In this document: positions 35,641-46,367 of the stretch, piece after piece | How the letters are laid out: each line of letters opens with the position of its first letter | Position numbering within the stretch: the stretch's first letter is position 1 | Assembly: GCF_002234675.1 (NCBI RefSeq) | Contig: NC_019881.2 | Coordinates: 19,965,494-20,029,493 of the forward strand | Origin: Oryzias latipes | Taxonomy: Eukaryota; Chordata; Actinopteri; Beloniformes; Adrianichthyidae | DNA length: 64,000 bases | Reading direction: 5' to 3' | Made by a program: the position numbers and the translations under genes | Notes under the pieces: model-generated | What the model saw: only the letters and a program-made list of their open reading frames with translations | What the model was told of the DNA's origin: nothing | Database searches by the model: none

Positions 35641-37268
35641 TGTCCATCATCACTTATATGCCACAAGAACACGTTAAAAACATCAAAAACAATTTTCTTC
35701 GGAGTCGGTGTAAGCCTGTCTGAGGTCAGGCTTATGAAAAAGCATAAAGTGGTTTAACCTCTACAGAGGAGTCTGGTTGGGAGTCATTTCATCTCTGGCT
35801 CCTTAAGAAGACGCCACACTAAAAAAAGGAAATATTTTACTGATTTTGATGGAGGTCTTTGTCCTGTAGTTTATACTGGAGGAAGGGAGCAGACAGTAAC
35901 GTCTTCCTCATCCCGGTGGGCTAACAAACCATTTTAGTGATGTAATACAGATACAAAAATGTCTGTTTTAAGCTGCAACATAGGATGATAAGAAATTTAA
36001 ATTCATAGGTTTTACGCAAGATTCCATAGCATTTCAATTTGATCATAACTGGTTGTGAAATCATGAAACTATATGCAGGCAGTGATATTTTAATTGAAAC
36101 TGTCTCCTATGAAACTGTCTTCTCCTATTTCTTAAAGTGATCCGGTGTGATCTTTTTTTCTTATTTCACATTAAATATGTTATAAATGTGTTCTGTTTTC
36201 TCTGGGTGTTCTGTCTATTTGCTCCTTCTAGATTGATCACACCTGGTTTGATTGGGAAATGACCATACCTGCTGCTCATTCTGATGAACCTGACAGGGCA
36301 TAAATAGTGTCTGGTCCGTGGTGTCTGGTTCTGGTTTCAATCCAGTCACATCTGTGGGCTTTGGGGTTGTTCTCTCCCCCATTTGTGTTAACGCGCCTCA
36401 GAGGTCGTTGTCGTTTTTGGTTTGGTTAAAGTACTTTTAGTGGTTGTAGTAGCAGTTGAACCTGCTGTTTGTTTGTTTTTTTCTGTTTCCAATTGCCAAT
36501 AAAGTTTGGAAGAAGTTAAAAAGATGCAAATTGAACCAAAAAAATAATTCTGGTTCATGTTGGTTGAATTGATAAAATGCTCAAATGTACAACATGGGAT
36601 ATTTCCAGCCACAGAAATACTAACTTTGTCCTGGAATATTCTGAATTACAGAATAACTCAATTTGGTTTCTTTTATTGATTTAAATTAATTTAAATAAGC
36701 CCATTAAATTAAAACCAAAAACGTGGATTAAAAAAAATGTTGAGATCTTTAACTGTTTCAGAAAGTTGACATATTGATGGTTTCCAATGTTTGTACTGTC
36801 TTTATCTATAGTGCTGATTTGATAACCAACATTCGTTTACTGCTGCCATAATATGCAAAACCTTAAAATGCCTAGTATTTCAATATCAACCCAATATCAA
36901 TATATTTTTTTTTTCATTCATTCATTCATTCAACTGCAAAAACAGGAGAATTTCTTCCAGCTCAAAGAAAAAATTATGCCTAGGTTTATCTTTGAAAGAG
37001 TTAAAGATAAACTTAAAGTTTACAATATTTACATGGGGGGGGGCTCACAAAAATGTCTTTCAGAAAAATCTTATTGTAGGTTGTGGCTTATTTCCAGAAC
37101 CTTTTCTGAAACTGCTTTCTTTTTTGGGGAAATATTGTCAGATTTCCCCTCCAGTTTCAATCCAGAAGACTAAATCATACCAACAGTTGATGAGGTTGTT
37201 TTTCTTAAGAAATAGAGTATTTGCTATGCTAATAATATGTTGTCATGGTAACGTCTACAGAACCATGC
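35641..37268. other. intergenic, no gene seen
   Basis: No conserved frame. Around 36180-36520 there is a TATA-like GCATAAATAG (about 36299) and, some 200 bp on, an AATAAA (36497 region), which would suit a decayed promoter/poly(A) unit such as an LTR, but I cannot define ends. The remainder is plain AT-rich sequence. Confidence 0.4.
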
Positions 37269-38154
37269 AACAGTTGGTGTTTGGAGAAAGAGGTCATTTT
37301 TTTCTCGGAGAGGACGCAAAAAGATTTGCCAAGCACTCGGACTAGCAAACATGTCTGAAACCATAGAGGAAAAGATAAAAACCTACAGGACGGCTCCTTT
37401 CGATGCCCGCTTCCCCAACACTAACCAGACCCGCAACTGTTACCAGAACTACCTGGACTTCCACAGGTGCAACAAGGCCTTGTCATCCAAAGGCCAGGAT
37501 GTGGCTCCATGCCAGTGGTACCAGAGGGTTTACAAGAGCCTCTGCCCCATGGGCTGGGTGGCAAAATGGGATGAACAAATTGAAAACGGAAATTTCCCTG
37601 GAAAGATCTGAAATCACTTTTCGTCACCAGTGAGGGTGTTGGGGTGACCTCTCCAGAACAACACAATTAATAACATACATTCTTTCTTAAAGCTCAAAGC
37701 ACACGCAAATTGAAATAGTGAAGTTATAAATCTTTTTTTTCTTTCTCCAAATCTTTGGCATGGTTCAATATGCGTTGATGACGTTTAAATACCTTTTAAA
37801 CGGGTATAAACTCATGAGCCTGTCATTTTGTCATTTCAGTACACAACTGACCTCAGCTGGTATTACCCGAGCAAAAGTAAATATCTTTTCTTTAAATGTT
37901 ACATTGTTTGCATTTTTTTTCTCTCCCCGTTCTGTGAACAAATGTATTTAAACATACATAGATGAAGATATTATGCTCAGAATCCAATGTTCTAAGACTA
38001 AAGTTTGAGCGTTCTTATAGTTGTGATTCTTCAAAGTAGGACTTACCGTTTGCCAACCTTTCAAGCATGACACCCTTACTTTCATTGTGAAGTAACTTGT
38101 TTAATAAAGTTTCAAAAAAATATGTAAAAAAAAACAAAAAACAGTTGGTGTTTG
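37269..38154 (+). mobile_element. processed COX6B retrocopy with target-site duplications
   Basis: Direct repeats AACAGTTGGTGTTTG at 37269-37283 and 38140-38154 bracket an intronless transcript copy: a 67-base 5' leader, an 86-codon frame, a 3' UTR of about 490 bases, AATAAA at 38103-38108 and an A-rich tail (A9-C-A5) ending at 38139. These are the hallmarks of LINE-mediated retrocopying. The last bases of the right duplication merge with the A-tail, so its exact length is 14-15 bp. Confidence 0.92.
37351..37611 (+). CDS. cox6b1: cytochrome c oxidase subunit 6B (COX6B1-like), intronless retrogene copy
   Basis: COX6B is a small nuclear-encoded subunit on the intermembrane-space side of respiratory complex IV, where it links the two monomers of the dimer. 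The frame encodes 86 residues, exactly the length of vertebrate COX6B1. It has the four conserved cysteines at residues 30, 40, 54 and 65 in the CX9C and CX10C arrangement that forms two disulfides, the [17 protein letters not shown] block and the C-terminal NFPGKI. There are no introns, stops or frameshifts, whereas the vertebrate parent gene is spliced. The ATG at 37351 follows CTAGCAAAC and matches the family N-terminus. Flanking duplications and a poly(A) tail show a retrocopy. The unbroken frame suggests it is either young or under selection. Assignment to 6B1 rather than 6B2 is by similarity only. Confidence 0.9.
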   Translation: MSETIEEKIKTYRTAPFDARFPNTNQTRNCYQNYLDFHRCNKALSSKGQDVAPCQWYQRVYKSLCPMGWVAKWDEQIENGNFPGKI

Positions 38155-39180
38155 AGGAATACCCAGTGGAGGAAAGTGGTGTAAATGCAAATTCATTAAA
38201 TTCACATTCCATGGATTCTGTGTGTCATATATTGTATTTATGATTTAAGGTTAATTATATTGACCTTATTTATGTGTGGCGGTACTGTATATAAGCAAAG
38301 GTATCTTCTTTTAATTCTATTTTTTTTTACTTTTTCAATCAACTCATATTAGTCATCCAAAGTTTGATACATCTATGTATAGATGTATGCACTTTTGTTT
38401 CCATTTTTTTTCTTTGTTTTAAATTGCTTGAAATAAACCACTTCCAAATTCTCCTATTTTTGTCTTCCAAAACAGTTTAAATAAAGTTCAACTTGTCAAA
38501 AACACTGCTAATTGACACTTATTTTTAAAAAAAAGTCAGGATGCCTATTAGGATTCTTTTTTATTTATTTATTTCAAGAATTTAAATGGTTTTGATTTTA
38601 TTTACCCTACAGACCGTCTAGAACTCTTAGATCCTCGGATCTATATTAGATCTACACAAGATTAGAAAAGTTGAATCCCATGACAAGGCCTGATTTTAAT
38701 TATCTGGTCTTCAGCTTTGGAACACCCCTCCTGAAGATCTGTAAACTTCTGTCTCTGTTAACAGCCTTTTGTTTTTTTTATGTATTTAAGTATTTTATGA
38801 AAAGTAAATAACGATTGTGATTCATTTAATAATCATGGTTCCTCAAGAATCTTGCTTACTTTCACTTTGCATAAATGTAATTCATCAATCTTTTAATACT
38901 TGGAACTGTATTATTAAAAATGGTTTAGCTTTTCCACAATTAAAAAAACAAAAAATCCACTCAGTTCATGTAATTTGGTCAAGAAGACGCTAGAGGGCGA
39001 TGCCTTAAAATGCAGTCTCGTGGTACCCGGAAGTCACGTTGAGAAGAAGAGACGTATTTAGTTTTCTTTTCTTTTTTCTTTCCTTTGTAGGCAATATGTT
39101 AAATATCTTCATTATTTGATCACTTCAGTCACTTTTAAAATAGCAGATTCTTTAGCAGAATTTAGATCAGAGATTGTAAA
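38155..39180. other. intergenic between COX6B retrocopy and zinc-finger gene
   Basis: AT-rich and without exon candidates. A weaker CTCF-like motif, ACGCTAGAGGGCG, lies at 38987-38999 on the + strand, opposite to the two sites in abtb3. Confidence 0.45.
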
Positions 39181-39189
39181 AGATAACCG

Positions 39190-39360
39190 TTATTTTTGTT
39201 AAACTACAAATTCAAACCTCCCACTACGCATGCGCTGGCTGCACAAAATATCGAGCCGCCCTTCCTCCTCGCTGGTTAAGCCCGCAGGCCCGGGCAGTCG
39301 TGAACCGACAACGGTCCCGACTTCATTTACGTCCCCAGTTTGATACTTTCCTTTGCAAAT
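39190..39360 (+). promoter_or_regulatory. probable promoter/5' UTR of the TIN2-domain zinc-finger gene
   Basis: A locally GC- and CpG-rich patch just upstream of the start codon in an otherwise AT-rich region. TACGCATGCGCT at 39225-39236 is a near-perfect NRF1 site, and ACTACAAATTC at about 39204 resembles the ZNF143/SBS element. Such TATA-less promoters are common for housekeeping genes. No transcription start can be set. Confidence 0.5.
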
Positions 39361-39388
39361 ATGGATACCATGCCACATTTTGAACACG
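39361..39388 (+). CDS. TINF2_N zinc-finger gene, coding exon 1
   Basis: ATG at 39361, nine codons (MDTMPHFEH) and one base before donor GTGAGT. The leftover G joins CT of the next exon as an Ala codon. A second in-frame Met at codon 4 is an alternative start. The exon is short, so it rests on phase, a strong donor and the CpG-rich leader. Confidence 0.7.
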
Positions 39389-42300
39389 GTGAGTCAGTGC
39401 AAACGGGACAAACGTCTGCTTTTATGCAGTTATAATGTTTTCTTTGGGAGTGTGTGCGTCCGATTTTGAATATGGCGTACCCCGCTTAGAGATGGCGGCG
39501 GCTTTGTGTTACCATACTCAGTTGTGGGCTAAAAGGAATGCCTTACTTTCAGAGGAGACGTTGGATCAACAAATAAGGGAGGTGTTGCATAAAATGATAT
39601 ATAAAATACTATATTTGTTGTTTAAAAAATAGGTTCGCTGTTTTTTTAGTCTATTTCAACTGCCGAATGCTGATTAGTTTGGGGACTTCGAGTAAAACCA
39701 TGTAGTTAGTTTTAAACAAAACAAGTTTTTTGTTTTATAAGAAATTTAAAACTACCTTAAGCTAAATGTTTAACCATATCGAGGGGGTACTATTATAGGT
39801 TAAACTGTTCCAGTATCAAATGGATTATTATCCTTTACAACTTGCTCTTTACGACACTTTTAGAGACATGTGAACGCATCACGTGTCACATTTGTCCATA
39901 TGGTGAAAATGAGCCAATCCGGGGAGCTGGTTTAGCTCGTGCTGGTTTGCGGCGCCTTCCGTCCGTGAAACCAGGGTTCGACTCCGGGCTGCTCCATGTT
40001 CCCTTCTCTACCTCTGTGTCCAAGCCCGGTTTGAGAAGGTTGCGTCAGGAAGGGCATCCGGCGTAAAACATTGCCAAGTTTACCATGCGAATTGTTCGCT
40101 GTGGCGACCCCTGATGGGAGAAGCCGAAAGAGGAAGAGTGAAAATGAGCCAATCCAGCGGTTTTTGTCCAATTTGTCACCAAAATGAAGTTTTTTTTTTC
40201 AATATAAATCAAGGGCATAGGTAATCAGCTGTGAATTAACATGTTACTGCATGTTTGGCAGTTTTATTGCTGCTGTTTGCAATAAAAAAATAAAACTTTA
40301 GGTTGTAAATTTTCAGACAAGAGGAATGAAATGAATATTGTATTGAATTATTTTTCCCAAATAACCCAAGACTCAAAATATTGATGCATCATTTTGTCTG
40401 TGTTTACGTTAACTGGCTTATTGAAATACGGTGATAATAGAAATTCGGTTCAGTAGAACTTTTTTTATTTAGTTAAAATAATGAAAAACATAAAGGTTTT
40501 GCTGAGTTGTTTTAAAGGAAAAGGAACCTTTCCTTTTGTTTACTTGTTTGCAGCTCCGCCTCTCCTGCTGCCCTCGCTCCGGCTCTTTATCCCCCCCCTG
40601 CGCCTGGTGTCTGCAGCCATGTGGCACATCGTGCAGAAGGGAAACGTGCACGACTACGGCATGGTGGAGGACTTCATCAGCACCATCACAGAAATCGTGC
40701 CCGAGCTGCTGAACGCGGATCAGAAAGCTCAGCTCCTCCTGGGACTCCGAGCTCGTGTGAGTAAACCGGTCGACCACCCACCACAGATTTTCCTGCTCGG
40801 CTGTGCTCTAGAGAGACCGTGTTTTTGCAGGTGGTTCTTGAACTGTGTCGATCTGAGCCGACTGCAGACCCAGAGTCCATCGAGTTGCATCTTGCTGGGA
40901 TCAAGTCCCTGATTTCCACCTGGGCGGCGCAGGTTGGTTTCTAAAAATCCCCTCCGTACCTTCTGCTGCTCGGACCACAGCCGTCTGCTTCTGTCTTCCA
41001 GCCGTGTTTTGCAGACGTCCAGTTTCCAGAGTCCAACTTTGTGGATCAGATTAAAGTGTTGCTCAAGGATCCAGAAGAGAAGGAAAAGTTCTTCCAGGTC
41101 TCTTCTATTCTTCTTTCGTTCTTTATTTTTGTGATAAATGTCAACATTTAATCAACGCGGAAATGTCAACTTTGCTGGTTTTCCTGCAGGATGTTTTTCC
41201 TACGGATTTTGGGCCAGACTACGACAACGCCCTGCAGGTCCTCATGCTGGACTTTGTGTCCAGACTGGAGAAGCTGCTCCCGGTTCCAGACGTTCAGCAG
41301 GTACTGAAGCGTTCCTCACCTCCTTTGGAGTTAAACAAGCGGCTCCAATTCCATCTCATGTCTTTGAATGCAACAGAGATATAAATGACACATTTGGAGT
41401 TTAACTTTTTAGAGGCTGAGAAGCGTTAAAGGAAGTTTGGATTTAGTTTTTTATTTTAATCTTCAGTATTAAATAAAATAAAATAAAAACTGAAAAAGTA
41501 AGATTTCACATATGATTCAGAAAAGCTGATGGCTAAGAATGTGTCTCAGAATTAGAATAACGGAATTTAGCAACAACTCCCTCTGTGGCTTTTAAAAAAT
41601 TTTATTAAACAGAATTCGCAGAAGAATCCAGATTCTTCCGCAGAGTCTGTTAATTTCTGATAATGCTCACCTTGGCGGGTTTACCAGGGTATCCTATGAA
41701 AGAAATGGATACTGAATCAACTATTAGAATCTGTTAAGATTGTTTTTTATTTTTTTTTAAGAAACGGACAATTTGATACGCGGTATGACGTTGTCGGGTT
41801 AACGCCTATAGAACCACCACACTACTACTTGTGTCTGAGGACTAACCAGTAGTGTAAATGCTAAGCGTCATGTTAAACGATGCAAAGCCTTATTTCAGAG
41901 GGAAAGTTTGTCTCTTAATGCTCGTTTTTGCTTTTAAAGAAAAGTTTCCTAGATCGCTTTGGTCTGCAATCACTTGTGCTGATGTGATAAACTGCTGTAG
42001 AATAACGTCTGTCCACCGGCGTTCCGGTTACCAGCTGGTGTTTAGGCCAGTGCAGTAATATAGAACATACAGGCTATTTGACTTCTCATCGTCGCTATTT
42101 ATGGACAGCCTTAGAGATGTCTGGGCTCTGAGAAAAAAAGAGAGAAATAATAAATGATCTACTGATGTTTGGAACAGTTCCTCTGGTTCTCACATGTTAA
42201 ACGGAAAATGACGTTTTAATGTGTTCTTATAGCATTTTACTGATGATGGAGGACATGGAAGAGTTTAAGATTAAAACTGCTTCCTGATTATTTCTTTATT

Positions 42301-45300
42301 CAGTTGAGGATTAATCAGGAACAGATGAAAAAAATGCTGTTTGAAAAGGCTGGTTCAGATTCTTGTTATCCACACATGTTATTATTCTTCAGACGGCGTC
42401 CATGCTCGGCTCCGCCCCCTCCGCCCTGCAGGAGTGCGCACGCTCAGTTCCCGACCCGCAGAACCTCACTATGGTTCTGCAGTATCACACCACGCTCGGA
42501 CATTTTGACTTCTCTGGTGGGTTTTTGCAGCAAATATGACAACTTTGCAGCCCCGGACTGCCCCCACCCCCCACCCCTAAAACACATGTCACTGGAAAGC
42601 TGCTTTGGATAAAATGTTGGTCTTTAAAGTTTGTAGATCTTGAACGGCTGTTATGTGGCGAGCTCGCAAAAGTTTAGTACATGAATCGTTGGTTCAAGCT
42701 GGACAAAATGACATTGCATACAATATGAACATATCAGGAATATAGTAGGGGTGTGTATTGGCAAGAGTCTGGCGATACAATACGTATCCCGATATTTTAC
42801 CGAAACACATTTTCTTTCTTTTTTTTTAAATATGACTTTGAAAAAACTCCTGAGTTTCAATATGTCTTCCACTGTAATAAAATAGTCAAATTCAGTTTAC
42901 TTAATGATCACAATGTTAAGCACTGCAACTGTATCTCATATATAAATTGTTTTTAACCAAACACATTAATAGTGCTTTTATTTTGGTAACTAAAAATACA
43001 TAAAGGGAACAGTCAACATTGTCTGATTTCCACAACAAAATATTTTTCAGAATAAGAAAAAACAAAGAATGAATGTGCCTTAACCAATAAGTTTCTATCA
43101 GGGAGAAAAATTACTGTTTATTTTCAACAAATCCAAAGTTTTACTTTTGTCGATTCATCTACAAACGACATTGACCTGTTCCTGACCCCCAGATGACCAA
43201 CAAAACTATATGGTTGCTATGGAGATAAAACCAACAGAAAAGCTTTTTTTTTCCATTAATCAGTTCCATGCAGCTTCGACCAGGGTGGTAGGGGCAGAGG
43301 TGAAGAGTGAGGGGTGTGTAGCAGCCACTCAGCCAGTGAGGGTGGGGGCAGGTAGCGCCTGTAGGCCATATAACACCACCTGCGGGTTTAACTAACTTTT
43401 GTTCTTCAAACAATCACCAGAAGTTTGTGTCTCAACGTTCTTCATATTTTGACTTTCTTAAAAATCCTTTTCTTCCGGACATCTGTTCCTCCGTTGGCCA
43501 ACGAGATTTTTTGTGTCTTTGCAGATGAAACTCAAGGCATCCCATCATCCTTTGGGAACTGCATCCTTTCCTCGTTGTCTCTACCGCAGCTGGAGAAGGT
43601 GGTTATCCACCCTGAGCAGATGGAGCTGCAGCCTTCAGAGGAGCAGATGCCAGCCTGCGTGACCGTCCAGGTGGAGGGCGAGACCATGACTTTGCTGGAC
43701 TACATTCAAATTGAGCCGCCATCCGGCCTGGTCGACCCGGACGAGAGCGACCCGAATGTGGAGGAGAGGCCGGAACAGGTGACGCAGGAGGACTCCAGCG
43801 AAGCCTTGAAGCCGGCTGCGTTTCAGCCTCTAAAGCAAAGCAAGCGGCTGGAGATGAAGAGGAACTTCTTAAACGAAAGCGAGGAATCGGCAGCGGCGAA
43901 AAAGCAAAGAAAGAAGTACTCCAAGAATAAGACGTGTCCTGTGTGCAGCAAGTCCTTCCTGCGCGCTGCGGCCATGAGGCGTCACCAGGAAACCCACAAC
44001 TCCAACCGCGACCTGAAATACAAGTGCAGCAGCTGCGACAAAAGATTCCGCGACCAGTACGACATGAACCGGCACGCCATGCGCGTTCACGAGAAGGGAG
44101 ACCTGGCCTTCAAAGAGGAGGAGTCTGACCCCAGCACGTCAGAGGTGGCAGAAACCAAAACCTGCTCCCTGTGCGGGAAGTACTTCGCTCGGCAGGTGGA
44201 CATGGAGCGACACATGAAGTCCCACTCGGAGGAGCGGCCGTACAAGTGCTCCTTCTGCGAGAAGAAGTTTAAGAACCCGTACGTCCTGAAGAGGCACGAG
44301 AAGGAGATCTGCAAGAGCCGAGAGCATAGAAGAGCCAAGAGGAAGGAGCCGGCAAGCGCCAACCCGCCGCCGTCCGCCGAGGTTACTGAGCAGAAAGTGT
44401 GTCCCATCTGCAGCAGAGTGCTACCGTGCACGGCGGACATGGGCAAGCACCTGCGCTCGCACTCCGAGGAGCGTCCCTTCATCTGCGTGACATGTGAGAA
44501 GGGCTTCAAGTACAAGGACACTCTCAAGAAGCACCAGATCATTCACGGCCACGAGGGCATCAGGGAGGAGCAGAGCAAGACCCTGGACCAGATCCTGGCT
44601 GAAGCCGACTCTCAGAATCCCGATTCCGTCGGGCTGGAATCCAAGGACACTTCTGAGGACAGTCCATCGGCTTCAAACGTGGACAAGAAGGTCCAGAAAA
44701 TGTGTCCAGTCTGCCTCCGGACGTTCGATAGCGTCAAAACCCTGAACCGGCACGTCCAGTGCCACACGGACGACCGCCCGTACCACTGCATCCACTGCAA
44801 CAAGCACTTCAAGCACATGCACGGCCTCAAGCGGCACCAGATCTACGCCGTCTGCCACAAGAAAAGCAGCCGCTTCTTCTGGAAGAAAGGGCTGAGGGTG
44901 GGGTCTGGGCAAGGTGACGCCAGCGGCAGCAACCCCCAGCAGGGGGCACAGCCAAGGATCCCTGTGTGGTGCTCCAACTGCGGCAAACACTTTGAGTACC
45001 CGTCCGCCCTGAGGGAGCACCAGGAGAACGTCTGCAAGCTGGAGCTGCGGGACGTCATGAAGTGCAGCGACTGTGACAAGGAGTTCAAGAGCGTGACCAT
45101 GCTGAAGGTGCACCAGCGGATCCACGACCCGCTCTACTGCAAGGAGTGCGGCAAGATCCTGGCCAACGAGTCGGCCTTCGAGAGGCACAAGCTGATGCAC
45201 CGGCCCATGCAGTGCACCATGTGTGAGAAGACCTTCACGCTGCTGCGGCGCCTCAGGGAGCACTACAGCAAGCAGCACGGCTTCAGCGGGCCCTTCCCGT

Positions 45301-46091
45301 GCTCGCAGTGCAACAAGACCTTCGTGCAGCTTTCCTACCTCGCCATCCACCAAAGAATCCACAAAGGGGAGTTCCCCTACGTCTGCGACATGTGCCCAGA
45401 GAAGTTCCGGTCCTCCAACTGCCTGACCGTTCACCAGCGGAAGCACACCGGCGAGAAGCCCTTCCTGTGCTGGCAGTGCGGGAAGTGCTACCGCTCTGCC
45501 TCAGAGCTCACAGTCCACATGGGGACACACTCCGAGGAGAGGCCGTGGGCCTGCACCCAGTGCGACATGGCGTACCGCACCAAGCTGCAGCTCACCAACC
45601 ACGTGGAGCAGGTCCACATCGGCGTGCGGTACCCCTGCAACGCCTGCGGGAAGCAGTTTATGAAGGAGACGTCGCTGAAGAGGCACGAGCTCATCCACAC
45701 GGGCGAGCGGCCTCACCAGTGCACCGTGTGCGGAAAGACTTTCCTGACCGCCAACGAGCTGCGTCTGCACAACCGATACCACACGGGCGAGCGACCGTAC
45801 AAGTGCGACGTCTGCAGCAAGGCCTTCATCCAGTCAGGCTACCTGAAGGCTCACATGCGCATCCACACCGGCGAGAAGCCCTTCAAGTGTGACATCTGCG
45901 ACAAAGGCTTCCGGCTCTCCAACCACATGAAGAAGCACCGGCGGACTCACGCCGGGAAGCAGAAGAGCTTCGTCTGTGAGGAGTGCGGCCTCGTCTTCCT
46001 CGACAAGAAGGCCCTTTGGGAACACTCGCTCAGCCACGACTCAAGAATAGAACCCACCTTTACTGACAAAGTCAGAATAGAATTCCAGTAA
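39361..46091 (+). CDS. C2H2 zinc-finger protein with N-terminal TIN2-like (TINF2_N) domain, seven coding exons
   Basis: Seven exons join in phase to 1,076 residues. Residues about 20-210 align by pattern with the N-terminal domain of TIN2 (TINF2), the shelterin scaffold: LRLVSAAMWHIVQ corresponds to LRFAAAASWQVVR of TIN2, LLGLRARVVLELC to MGLKAKVVVELI, and LDFVSRLEKLLPVP to LFEYLCQLEKALPTP. An acidic linker follows, then about 21 zinc fingers (C-X2-C...H-X3-5-H/C) from about residue 358 to the end, with TGEKP linkers among the last ones. A few fingers (4, 9) end in Cys instead of His. Fish genomes hold several TINF2_N/zinc-finger proteins; their function is little known. DNA binding in the nucleus is inferred. 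No specific orthologue is recognised. Confidence 0.9.
39921..40137 (+). mobile_element. tRNA-derived SINE with 18-bp target-site duplication
   Basis: The head resembles a tRNA: GTTTAGCTCGTGCTGG (A-box-like) and GGGTTCGACTCC (B box). The tail CTGTGGCGACCCCTGATGGG then AGAAGCCGAAAGAGGAAGA is a LINE-type (RTE-like) 3' end widely used by fish SINEs. Perfect 18-bp direct repeats GTGAAAATGAGCCAATCC flank it at 39903-39920 and 40138-40155. It lies in intron 1 of the zinc-finger gene. The perfect duplication implies a fairly recent insertion. Confidence 0.93.
40554..40756 (+). CDS. TINF2_N zinc-finger gene, coding exon 2
   Basis: Acceptor TTGTTTGCAG, donor GTGAGT. It encodes APPLLLPSLRLFIPPLRLVS then AAMWHIVQKGNVHDYGMVED and ends LLLGLRAR at phase 0: the first helices of the TIN2-like domain. 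Confidence 0.9.
40831..40932 (+). CDS. TINF2_N zinc-finger gene, coding exon 3
   Basis: 102 bases, phase 0-0 (acceptor TTTTTGCAG, donor GTTGGT). It encodes VVLELCRSEPTADPESIELH then LAGIKSLISTWAAQ. Confidence 0.9.
41002..41097 (+). CDS. TINF2_N zinc-finger gene, coding exon 4
   Basis: 96 bases, phase 0-0 (acceptor GTCTTCCAG, donor GTCTCT, weak). It encodes PCFADVQFPESNFVDQIKVL then LKDPEEKEKFFQ. Confidence 0.87.
41190..41300 (+). CDS. TINF2_N zinc-finger gene, coding exon 5
   Basis: 111 bases, phase 0-0 (acceptor TTCCTGCAG, donor GTACTG). It encodes DVFPTDFGPDYDNALQVLML then DFVSRLEKLLPVPDVQQ, the conserved LEKLLPVP part of the TIN2-like domain. Confidence 0.9.
41301..42392. other. intron 5 of the zinc-finger gene
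   Basis: No coding sequence. Near 42206-42310 there is a partial copy of repeat M (CTGATGATGGAGGACATGGA). The rest is unassigned. Confidence 0.5.
42393..42516 (+). CDS. TINF2_N zinc-finger gene, coding exon 6
   Basis: Acceptor ATTCTTCAG, donor GTGGGT. It encodes TASMLGSAPSALQECARSVP then DPQNLTMVLQYHTTLGHFDF and S, with one base left that joins AT of exon 7 as Asp. Confidence 0.88.
42517..43524. other. intron 6 of the zinc-finger gene, repeats
   Basis: Contains a copy (about 42640-43400) of a dispersed repeat also at 62930-63520, with GGTTGCTATGGAGATAAAAC and CAGCCAGTGAGGGTGGGGGC. It is interrupted from about 42747 by TAGGGGTGTGTATTGGCAAG, the start of another short DNA element whose end is not clear. 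The open frame reaching left from the next exon to 43425 is intronic. Confidence 0.5.
43525..46091 (+). CDS. TINF2_N zinc-finger gene, coding exon 7 with all zinc fingers
   Basis: Acceptor TGTCTTTGCAG; stop TAA at 46089-46091. It starts DETQGIPSSFGNC, passes an acidic region (PDESDPNVEERPEQVTQEDS) and a basic KKQRKKYSKNK stretch (possible nuclear signal), then about 21 C2H2-type fingers to near the end. Late fingers carry TGEKP/TGERP linkers, typical of DNA-binding arrays. GC content is high at third positions, unlike the AT-rich surroundings. Long antisense frames here are shadows. Confidence 0.95.
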
Positions 46092-46234
46092 AAAACGCTT
46101 GTCTTATTGGTTATTTTTCTTTTGGACTACGTTTCCCACAAGCCCCCTGCTCAACGTTTTTTAGTGGATTTTTTTATGTGATTTATTTGTTTTTTGTCTT
46201 AAAATTCTGCTCTGATCTTTTGAAAGTATCTCAA

Positions 46235-46240
46235 AATAAA
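46235..46240 (+). terminator. poly(A) signal of the zinc-finger gene
   Basis: AATAAA 144 bases after the stop, in plain AT-rich 3' UTR sequence. It is the first canonical signal after the stop codon. Confidence 0.6.
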
Positions 46241-46367
46241 AAGTTCACTTTTTTCCAAATGTTTTTCTGCTTTACAAACCAAAGTTTTATATAAAAAAGA
46301 GGCAAAATCATAGAAAGTTGTTGCTTTAAATCAATTTAATCTTCAGTTAAGTTGTTCAAATGTGTTG

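Noticed and set aside
36180..36520. Solo LTR of an endogenous retroelement
   Set aside because: A TATA-like box and an AATAAA are suitably spaced, but no TG...CA ends or target duplication could be defined.
37351..37611. Ordinary single-exon cox6b1 locus
   Set aside because: Vertebrate cox6b1 is spliced; the A-tail and flanking duplications show retroposition.
39921..39995. tRNA gene
   Set aside because: It has A and B box motifs but is continuous with a LINE-like tail and is enclosed by an 18-bp target duplication, so it is a SINE head.
43425..43524. Extra N-terminal 33 codons in front of the zinc-finger exon
   Set aside because: This part is intron: a good acceptor (TGTCTTTGCAG) ends at 43524 and exon 6 joins in phase to give the Asp codon at the junction.
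44673..45446. 257-codon antisense frame and other long frames within the zinc-finger exon
   Set aside because: Shadows of the finger array; the GC-rich third positions remove stops from the other frames. No domain matches.
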